NCBI RefSeq assembly: GCF_037963865.1 | Contig: NZ_CP150170.1 | Location: 2,604,001-2,668,000, forward strand | DNA: 64,000 nt | Direction of reading: 5' to 3' | Origin: Paenibacillus sp. FSL R10-2734 | GTDB taxonomy: Bacteria > Bacillota > Bacilli > Paenibacillales > Paenibacillaceae | Shown here: positions 58,169 to 64,000 of the stretch, piece by piece | How positions within the stretch are numbered: position 1 is the stretch's first letter | Layout: every line of letters starts with the position of its first letter | Translations under genes and position numbers: made by a program | The notes under the pieces: model-generated | Seen by the model: only the letters and a program-made list of their open reading frames with translations | What the model was told of the DNA's origin: nothing | The model's database searches: none

Positions 58169-58486
58169 ATGGAAGAACATCAGTTTTCGATGTGTCCCAG
58201 ATTTGAGACAGCCTTCTCTTTCTTAGGCAAACGTTGGAATGGACTTATTATTCAGACATTGATGAGTGGACCGAAGCGATTTAAAGATATCTCCGGCCTC
58301 ATTCCTTCAATGAGCGATAAGATGCTATCCGAGCGGATGAAGGATTTGGAAGGCGAGGGTATTCTGGTTAGACATGTATACCCGGAAACACCCGTGCGTA
58401 TTGAGTATGAATTAACAGACAAAGGCCGTGCCTTGCAGCCTGTTATGCAGCAGATTCAGTCCTGGGCTGAGAGCTGGGTAGACTAA
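58169..58486 (+). CDS. HxlR-family regulator
   Basis: 105 residues, winged helix-turn-helix of HxlR type (FLGKRWNGLIIQTLMSGPKRF, LIPSMSDKMLSERMKDLE). Cysteine 8 (FSMCPRFE) is at the position of the redox-sensing cysteine of YodB-like members, so it may respond to quinones or aldehydes (inference). Start ATG 58169 follows GAGAGGTGAG. Transcribed alone and followed by a terminator. Confidence 0.92.
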   Translation: MEEHQFSMCPRFETAFSFLGKRWNGLIIQTLMSGPKRFKDISGLIPSMSDKMLSERMKDLEGEGILVRHVYPETPVRIEYELTDKGRALQPVMQQIQSWAESWVD

Positions 58487-58506
58487 AATTCACAGTAATG
58501 TTGTGG

Positions 58507-58540
58507 CCCTTTTTCCAGAAATAGCGGGAAAGGGGTTTTT
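58507..58540 (+). terminator. Terminator of the HxlR gene
   Basis: Stem CCCTTTTTCC / GGGAAAGGGG with a 9-base loop (a T-G pair), then TTTTT. Confidence 0.82.
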
Positions 58541-58738
58541 CAATTTTCATGAAATATTAAAGTATAAGTTCTATACCTATGCTTTATGCCTGAAAAAAAC
58601 TTGCACAGTTTAAAAATAAATGTAATATAATAGAAAAACATTATATGGTCCTTGAATGGTAGCACTCGCGTATTGGTTTTTGCTCAAATCTACTCAGCTG
58701 GAGTACAGGCATAGCAAAACTATTAGGAGGCGAGGGAG

Positions 58739-59470
58739 ATGGAGACGAAGAAGACCCTGTTTTCCCGGGAAATAACGTATGGAAAAAAGGATGTTGCTGA
58801 GCTAGAGATCGCATCGATCAAAGTACAGCTTATCTATGACAAGACGTTGTTCATGCTGCATAGCCATCTTCCAGAGTCTTTATGGGATGCGTGGATTGGC
58901 GTGCCTTACAGCATTATCTCTTCACTCTACAAAGGGAACAATGATAGCGGGACTATTTTTCAAAAATGGATTCAAAGTCCGGCTGGCTGGAAATGTATTG
59001 GCTGTGAGCGGCACTGTCTCGAGTCGACGGAATCTCTTCAAGATGTGAACGCGGTGAATAATGGGCGACAATATAAGTTTCATAACGGCATTCGTCAGAG
59101 TATGGTGCTTCAAGCCTTAATTTGGTCCATGTACGAGAATATCGTATTGTTCAAACCTTTTTTAGGCGATGAGCCTTTTTTTGATGATGATGATTTGAAT
59201 ACGATATCCTCTTATTTCGTTCCAACGTATCTTAATGAATTTCACCTTATTGAGCGGTCTAAGCCATGCAAAGAATACAAAGATCAGAACATACGTGTCT
59301 TCCAGGAATGGATCTCTGCACCAGATCTTGTCCTCAAGTGGAATGGTGGCCTGACAGAAGGCAGATGGATGACCGGTGTTTATATGGATCACTCCCGCTT
59401 TGCCGGTCTAGGACCTTATTTGAAGGATTCGAAGGGACAACGGACGTATATGGAGGCTTTTGTTCAATAA
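58739..59470 (+). CDS. Hypothetical protein
   Basis: 243 residues, not recognised; soluble, rich in aromatic residues, with three cysteines (CIGCERHC) in a compact CxxCxxxC-like group that could bind metal. AGGAGGCGAGGG precedes the ATG and a TATAAT-like box lies about 110 bases upstream. It precedes ric by 114 bases. Confidence 0.7.
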   Translation: METKKTLFSREITYGKKDVAELEIASIKVQLIYDKTLFMLHSHLPESLWDAWIGVPYSIISSLYKGNNDSGTIFQKWIQSPAGWKCIGCERHCLESTESLQDVNAVNNGRQYKFHNGIRQSMVLQALIWSMYENIVLFKPFLGDEPFFDDDDLNTISSYFVPTYLNEFHLIERSKPCKEYKDQNIRVFQEWISAPDLVLKWNGGLTEGRWMTGVYMDHSRFAGLGPYLKDSKGQRTYMEAFVQ

Positions 59471-59485
59471 AAAGATATAAATTCC

Positions 59486-59499
59486 GTGAGTACAATCAC
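59486..59499. promoter_or_regulatory. Fnr/Crp-type box upstream of ric
   Basis: GTGA-N6-TCAC with flanking C and T (CGTGAGTACAATCACT), 85 bases before the ric start. It resembles the TGTGA-N6-TCACA boxes found before nirB. Confidence 0.55.
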
Positions 59500-59584
59500 T
59501 GGTTAAAGTTCCTTTTAGGGTTAAGGTGAGAAGGTAGAAACGATTTAAACAAAACCTGATCCCAAATCCCAAGGAGGAATTATA

Positions 59585-60334
59585 ATGGTGACTAAACAAC
59601 CTAATGATAGAATTTCGGATTCACATCAAGCAGACTCGGTGCAGGCTGGGTTTACCCCAGATGCATTGGTGAGAGATATTGTATTGCAGTTTCCTAAAGC
59701 TGCGGATTATTTCAAAGCAAAGCGGATTGATTTCTGTTGCGGTGGAGCTAAGCCTCTTGCTGAAGTAGCTGCCGAGCGTGGTCTGGATCAAGAGCTAATC
59801 ATCAGTGATCTAAACAAGCTGTTCGAAGAATATCCGGTACCTCAGGAGGAAATCGCTTGGAATACCGCACCTTCAGATGAGTTAATTGACCTTATCATTA
59901 ACAAACATCACCGTTATCTTCGTGAAGAGCTGCCTCTCATTAGTCAAAATGTAACCAAGGTGTATCGAGTGCATGGCGAAGATTCCCCTCATTTGGCGGA
60001 GTTACACAGCTTGTTCAATACACTTAGGGAGGAATTGCTTGAGCACACAGCTAAGGAAGAAGCAGATGAATTTCCTAAGCTGTTAGCATATGCTGCTAAT
60101 CCAAGTGAAGAAGGCTTGACAGCGATCCGTAAGTCATTGACTGAGCTGGAGAGCGAACATGATGGTGCGGGCGATATTTTGAGAAAAATACGTAGTATTA
60201 CAGATGATTTCACTCCACCGGCTCATGCGTGCACGACCTATCGATTGACCTATGCCCGGCTGGAAGAGCTGGAGAGTATGACTTTTGAGCATGTACATCT
60301 GGAGAATAATATATTGTTCCCTAGATTTCAGTAA
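59585..60334 (+). CDS. ric: Iron-sulfur cluster repair di-iron protein Ric/ScdA
   Basis: 249 residues. N-terminal DUF542/ScdA_N domain with IDFCCGGAKPLAEVA and a C-terminal hemerythrin-like domain with iron-binding histidines and glutamates (NKHHRYLREELP, LLEHTAKEEADEF, ESEHDGAGDIL, TFEHVHLENNILFPRF). It repairs iron-sulfur clusters damaged by nitric oxide or peroxide. The upstream Fnr-type box and the nearby nitrite reductase genes agree with a role under nitrosative or low-oxygen conditions. AAGGAGG precedes the ATG. Confidence 0.94.
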   Translation: MVTKQPNDRISDSHQADSVQAGFTPDALVRDIVLQFPKAADYFKAKRIDFCCGGAKPLAEVAAERGLDQELIISDLNKLFEEYPVPQEEIAWNTAPSDELIDLIINKHHRYLREELPLISQNVTKVYRVHGEDSPHLAELHSLFNTLREELLEHTAKEEADEFPKLLAYAANPSEEGLTAIRKSLTELESEHDGAGDILRKIRSITDDFTPPAHACTTYRLTYARLEELESMTFEHVHLENNILFPRFQ

Positions 60335-60352
60335 GGATCAATAGAGTTTTAA

Positions 60353-60378
60353 AAAAAGTCCCTTTTGGGACTTTTTTT
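60353..60378 (+). terminator. Terminator of ric
   Basis: AAAGTCCC-TTTT-GGGACTTT followed by TTTT. Confidence 0.92.
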
Positions 60379-60483
60379 ATTTGAGAACAGGGCTTGGTTA
60401 AGTTATCCTTAAATAGACAGTATATATAACTTTACAAGCCTGAGACGCTATTTGGTCATTAGGTGAGACAAGGCGGTGCCAGG

Positions 60484-61194
60484 ATGCCCAGACAAAATCT
60501 GTGGAGGTTGATGCAAGGATTAGTCTTTGTATTTATAATAGTTGGATGCTCCTCACTTACTGACGACAATAGTGATGCTAATAATGTTGCGGCAGGATCA
60601 GAGGGACCGACGATATCTATAAGAGTTGGTGATAACGAACTGCTTACCAGCCCATCGGACAGGACACTTAGTGGAAGCTACAGAACTGGAATAACGATCT
60701 TGGAGCTGTTGAAAGGTAGTGATATTGCCACGTTTGCCGAGGATAACTCTAGCATTCTTTCGGTAAATAATTTTTCACTAGAATCGGGGATGACTTGGGA
60801 GCTTCAGATGGACGGACTAATCATTGGGAATGCGGATTGGAATAATACTGTAAGGTATGATTCACAGCTAGTCTTCACCGCGAAGTTGAAGAACCATCAA
60901 GAGCCACTTCAAACTGTAATGCTGACTTTGAACGGTGGAAGTGTAGAAGTAGACTTACATCATTCGTATATTATGTTATATAAAGAGGATTTCAGTGTTA
61001 GTGATTTGCTAAAGAGTAGCAGTGCGGTGCAGTTGTCCGAAAACAATAGAGAGGTACTTTCAGTCGACGATTATACCCCTCTTAGTAATGAAGAATGGAA
61101 GCTGAAGGTAAATGGAAAGCAACTGCTTGATAGTGGAATGGATATGAAGTTTAAGTCTCAAGATGTATTAGAGATTTTATTGAATTTACGCTAA
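60484..61194 (+). CDS. Lipoprotein with two DUF4430-like domains
   Basis: About 236 residues. A lipoprotein signal peptide ends in IIVGC. Two repeated beta-rich units follow (ITILELLKGSDIATFAEDN and VSDLLKSSSAVQLSENN start comparable blocks, each followed by SVNNF/SVDDY and a W-x-L-x-(M/V)-(D/N)-G strand). This resembles DUF4430 / intrinsic-factor-like beta-grasp domains. It is probably a surface-binding lipoprotein; ligand unknown. ATG 60484 is preferred, with AAGGCGG upstream; GTG 60463 is the alternative. Confidence 0.7.
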   Translation: MPRQNLWRLMQGLVFVFIIVGCSSLTDDNSDANNVAAGSEGPTISIRVGDNELLTSPSDRTLSGSYRTGITILELLKGSDIATFAEDNSSILSVNNFSLESGMTWELQMDGLIIGNADWNNTVRYDSQLVFTAKLKNHQEPLQTVMLTLNGGSVEVDLHHSYIMLYKEDFSVSDLLKSSSAVQLSENNREVLSVDDYTPLSNEEWKLKVNGKQLLDSGMDMKFKSQDVLEILLNLR

Positions 61195-61206
61195 ATAAAG
61201 TACCTC

Positions 61207-61251
61207 AAAGCCAGATCAACGGTTGTTCAGAACCTGAGATTTGGCTTTTTT
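61207..61251 (+). terminator. Terminator of the DUF4430-like lipoprotein gene
   Basis: Stem AAAGCCAGATC / GATTTGGCTTT with a 20-base loop, then TTTT. Confidence 0.8.
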
Positions 61252-61290
61252 AATTGGAAGATAATATTAAGAATTATCATCAAACTTTAA

Positions 61291-61306
61291 TGTGAAAGTA
61301 TTCACA
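61291..61306. promoter_or_regulatory. Fnr-type box, distal, upstream of nirB
   Basis: TGTGA-AAGTAT-TCACA, a perfect TGTGA-N6-TCACA dyad centred about 64 bases upstream of the inferred transcription start. Confidence 0.75.
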
Positions 61307-61311
61307 ATTAA

Positions 61312-61327
61312 AGTGACTGCAATCACA
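61312..61327. promoter_or_regulatory. Fnr-type box, proximal, upstream of nirB
   Basis: AGTGA-CTGCAA-TCACA, one base off the perfect dyad, centred at 61319.5. With TATAAT at 61350-61355 this places it near -42, the class II activator position. Confidence 0.75.
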
Positions 61328-61349
61328 TTGTTGACTTGAATTTGAACCG

Positions 61350-61355
61350 TATAAT
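61350..61355 (+). promoter_or_regulatory. Predicted -10 element of nirB
   Basis: TATAAT with no good -35 (17-base spacing falls on poor sequence), as expected for a promoter activated from the Fnr-type box. Confidence 0.6.
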
Positions 61356-61410
61356 TCCAATATGTAGAGGTAGATTTAAGAACTCATATGCTTTGAGGAG
61401 GCACCTAACC

Positions 61411-63834
61411 ATGGCAGAGAAAAGAGAAAAATTAGTATTAGTAGGCAACGGTATGGCAGGTATTGGTACGATCGAGCAGATTTTGAAGCTGGGTGGAGCT
61501 TATGATATCACGGTCTTTGGAAGTGAACCCCATCCCAATTACAATCGGATCATGTTGTCCTATGTTCTCGAAGGCAGCAAGACGATTAATGACATTATCC
61601 TAAACGACTGGAGTTGGTATGAAGAAAATAATATTACTTTACACACGGGAACAACAGTGACACGAATTGATGAAGGCTCGAAGCAAGTGATTACAGAAAA
61701 CGGCATGGCAGTACCTTACGACAAAGTGATTATTGCCACTGGCTCGAATTCTTTCATTTTACCTGTGCCTGGTAGTGATAAAGAAGGCGTGGTTGGGTTC
61801 CGAGATATTTCAGACTGTGATGCGATGCTGGAAGCGGCACAACAATACAGTAAGGCGGCTGTGATTGGCGGGGGGTTGCTTGGTCTTGAAGCGGCGAAGG
61901 GTCTTGTGAACCTTGGCATGGATGTTACTGTAGTTCATTTGATGGAAGACCTGATGGAGCGTCAGCTTGATCGTAATGCCTCTTCGATGCTGCAAGCTGA
62001 GCTAGAGCGTCAAGGTGTTAAATTTGCTATGGGCAAACAAACGGTAGAATTGACAGGGGAACAACGGGTAAGTGGTTTGCGATTCAGTGATGGCAGTACG
62101 CTTGAGGCAGATTTTGTAGTGATGGCTGTTGGAATCAAACCGAACATTACTTTGGCAAAAGAAAGCGGAGTCTCCGTTAATCGCGGGATCGTGGTGGACG
62201 ATTATTTGCAGACTTCAATGCAGAATGTATATTCCATCGGCGAGTGTGCCGAGCATCGCGGGGTGTGTTACGGATTAGTGGCTCCACTGTTTGAGCAAGG
62301 CATGGTTCTGGCTAAACATTTATGTGGTAGTGATACTAAACCGTATGAAGGTTCTGTTGTTTCCACTAAGCTTAAAATATCTGGTGTAGATGTATTTTCT
62401 GCGGGTGAGTTTATGGATGCCCCTGAACTTACTGTAATTTCGAGTAAAGATGAATGGAAAAAAACATATAAGAAAATCCTGCTCAAAAATAATGTGATTG
62501 TTGGTGCGGTATTGTTCGGCGATGTGACGGAGTCCGCCAATCTGCAGAAATTAGTAAAACAAGGTGCGGTTATGACCGATGAGATTTATTCGGAGCTCAT
62601 GGGAACTGGATGCTGCGGTGGTGGAAACAAGAAGGGTACATCTGTAGAAGCTATGGCAGATGAGGAAATTGTCTGCGGCTGTAACGGAGTAACCAAAAAA
62701 GCGATTATTGACGCTGTCACCGAGAATGGCTTCACTACTGTAGATGAGATCAAAGCATGTACTGGCGCTACTCGCTCTTGTGGGGGTTGCAAACCAGTAG
62801 TAGAGCAGATCCTGCAATTTGTTTTGGGAGATAGCTTTCAGCAGGCTGCCAAACAAGGTATTTGTGGCTGTACAACGCTTAGCCGTGATGAAATTGTTGC
62901 TGAGATCACAGCTAAAGGTCTTAAAACCACTAAAGAGGTCATGAATGTACTTGGTTGGAAACAAGAGGAGGGCTGCTCCAAGTGTCGTCCGGCGATTAAC
63001 TATTATCTAGGAATGATGAACCCTGATACCCATCAAGACGAGAAGGAATCACGGTTTGTTAATGAACGTATGGGCGCCAATATTCAAAAAGATGGAACCT
63101 ATACCGTTATCCCACGCATGTATGGCGGAGTAACGACGCCGGAGGATTTGAAGAAAATCGCCGATGTCTCTCTTAAATATGATGTGAAGGTTGTGAAGGT
63201 AACTGGTGGGCAACGACTGGATCTGATTGGTGTGAAGAAGGAAGATTTACCTAAGGTATGGGAAGAGCTAGATATGCCTTCAGGTTACGGTTATGCCAAA
63301 TCTCTTCGTACGGTTAAGACTTGTGTGGGCTCGCAGTTCTGCCGTTTTGGCACACAAGATTCGATGGGAATGGGCGCACTTATGGAGCGTAAGTATGAGC
63401 GTCTTGATTTTCCGGCCAAGTTCAAAATGGCTGTCAACGGTTGTCCTCGTAACTGTGCAGAATCTTGCACGAAGGATATCGGTATCGTCGGCAACGATGG
63501 TGGCTGGGAAATATTTATCGGTGGTAACGGCGGTATTAAACCGCGGATAGCAGACGCCTTCTGTAAGGTGAAGACTGATGAAGAGTTAATCGAAGTGTGC
63601 TCGGCTGTGATGCAATACTACCGTGAGACGGGAAATTATTTGGAGAGAACCTCCGAGTGGGTAGAGCGTATGGGACTTGAGCAGATTCAAATGGTCATTT
63701 TGAATAATGAAGAGAATCGTAAAGAGCTAGCAGCTCGCATTGACTTTGCCCTAACTCAAGTCACTGATCCTTGGAAAAAAATTCTGAATGATAACAGTAC
63801 ACGTACTGCACTTTTTGAAGATGCAAGAGTTTAA
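61411..63834 (+). CDS. nirB: Assimilatory-type NADH nitrite reductase, large subunit
   Basis: 807 residues. N-terminal FAD/NAD domains (LVLVGNGMAGIGTIEQI, AAVIGGGLLGLEAAKGL); BFD-like [2Fe-2S] domains (CGCNGVTKKAI, CTGATRSCGGCKPVV; a second at CGCTTLSRDEI); C-terminal siroheme/[4Fe-4S] domains with the cluster ligands TCVGSQFCRFG and GCPRNCAESC. It reduces nitrite to ammonium with NADH. ATG 61411 follows GAGGAGG; the upstream in-frame start at 61336 lies in the promoter. The nirD start follows. Confidence 0.95.
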   Translation: MAEKREKLVLVGNGMAGIGTIEQILKLGGAYDITVFGSEPHPNYNRIMLSYVLEGSKTINDIILNDWSWYEENNITLHTGTTVTRIDEGSKQVITENGMAVPYDKVIIATGSNSFILPVPGSDKEGVVGFRDISDCDAMLEAAQQYSKAAVIGGGLLGLEAAKGLVNLGMDVTVVHLMEDLMERQLDRNASSMLQAELERQGVKFAMGKQTVELTGEQRVSGLRFSDGSTLEADFVVMAVGIKPNITLAKESGVSVNRGIVVDDYLQTSMQNVYSIGECAEHRGVCYGLVAPLFEQGMVLAKHLCGSDTKPYEGSVVSTKLKISGVDVFSAGEFMDAPELTVISSKDEWKKTYKKILLKNNVIVGAVLFGDVTESANLQKLVKQGAVMTDEIYSELMGTGCCGGGNKKGTSVEAMADEEIVCGCNGVTKKAIIDAVTENGFTTVDEIKACTGATRSCGGCKPVVEQILQFVLGDSFQQAAKQGICGCTTLSRDEIVAEITAKGLKTTKEVMNVLGWKQEEGCSKCRPAINYYLGMMNPDTHQDEKESRFVNERMGANIQKDGTYTVIPRMYGGVTTPEDLKKIADVSLKYDVKVVKVTGGQRLDLIGVKKEDLPKVWEELDMPSGYGYAKSLRTVKTCVGSQFCRFGTQDSMGMGALMERKYERLDFPAKFKMAVNGCPRNCAESCTKDIGIVGNDGGWEIFIGGNGGIKPRIADAFCKVKTDEELIEVCSAVMQYYRETGNYLERTSEWVERMGLEQIQMVILNNEENRKELAARIDFALTQVTDPWKKILNDNSTRTALFEDARV

Positions 63835-63872
63835 GGGATAGATAACGAACACAGAAGGGGAGATAGCAAACC

Positions 63873-64000
63873 AATGAATAAGACAACACAAATGTATGCA
63901 ATAGGATCAGTACAGGATTTTCTGATGCAGATTGGTCGGGTAGTTGTTGCTGGAAATGTGGAGTTAGCTGTATTTCGTACCTCTGACGGAGGAATCTATG
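63873..64000 (+). CDS. nirD: Nitrite reductase small subunit (5' part)
   Basis: An open frame from ATG 63873 (AGAAGGGGAG upstream) runs to the window end: MNKTTQMYAIGSVQDFLMQI, then VVVAGNVELAVFRTSDGGIY. This is the start of the Rieske-like NirD subunit; the cluster-binding part is outside the window. It is 38 bases after nirB, the usual order. Confidence 0.88.

Noticed and set aside
61336..61410. Upstream in-frame extension of nirB
   Set aside because: It covers the predicted -10 box and the transcription start; GAGGAGG fits ATG 61411.
1..64000. CRISPR array, tRNA or rRNA genes, prophage or intact IS transposase
   Set aside because: None were recognised. The repeat arrays at 11.6, 15.3 and 32.1 kb have degenerate units and irregular spacers unlike CRISPR, and no cas genes are present.

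Overview
The window looks like a chromosomal segment of a spore-forming, low-to-moderate-GC Bacillota, most probably Paenibacillus or a close relative. The inference rests on YesM/YesN two-component pairs next to sugar ABC transporters, AGGAGG-type ribosome binding sites with frequent TTG/GTG starts, SLH-anchored surface proteins, a BceRS-BceAB module, DUF1540 and DUF4349 proteins, and several short interspersed repeats of the kind common between Paenibacillus genes. No tRNA, rRNA, CRISPR array or intact transposase was seen.

Layout. 0-3.5 kb: the 3' part of a PAS-GGDEF-EAL cyclic-di-GMP protein, tightly followed by a ThDP-dependent enzyme and a carboxymuconolactone-decarboxylase-like protein. 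3.7-10.2 kb: a carbohydrate ABC importer (two permeases and a lipoprotein binding protein) with a YesM-type sensor kinase and YesN-type AraC response regulator. 10.4-15.1 kb: a MetE-like methyltransferase, an NmrA-type reductase with a LysR regulator, and a CofE-like F420 ligase homologue. 15.6-18.6 kb: an AraC regulator divergent from a sugar isomerase/oxidoreductase pair, with a fossil N-terminus of a second oxidoreductase between the pair. 19-25.6 kb: AlkC-type DNA repair protein, DJ-1/PfpI protein, lipoprotein, RNase H, uracil-DNA glycosylase, AI-2E transporter and small unknowns. 26-30.2 kb: fructose operon fruR-fruK-fruA. 30.3-34.3 kb: a short Crp-like regulator, a YitT-type membrane protein with a long leader, TrhO, and a compact XRE/membrane-protein pair.

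34.9-43.7 kb is the most unusual region. An SLH-anchored cohesin protein is followed by a 1638-residue GH101 (endo-alpha-N-acetylgalactosaminidase, mucin O-glycan) enzyme and a 925-residue right-handed beta-helix protein. Both large proteins end in a cohesin module followed by a type-I-like dockerin. This suggests a surface-attached, self-assembling glycan-degrading complex, analogous to but distinct from cellulosomes.

44.1-50.1 kb: bceR-bceS-bceA-bceB, a DedA protein and uppP on one strand form an envelope-antibiotic response cluster centred on undecaprenyl carriers, with a near-perfect BceR-type operator. 50.2-52.9 kb: a cobalamin riboswitch with its terminator in front of metE. 53-61.2 kb: DUF1540, DUF4349 lipoprotein, MsrAB, a VTT-domain protein, an oxidoreductase, an HxlR regulator, the iron-sulfur repair protein Ric/ScdA and small unknowns. 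61.4-64 kb: nirB and the start of nirD, preceded by two Fnr-type boxes; a similar box precedes ric.

Three gene-free stretches (11.6, 15.3 and 32.1 kb) hold arrays of four or five short motifs. The motif differs in each array, but the spacing always alternates between about 50 and about 60 bp. This shared architecture is not explained by any annotated feature.
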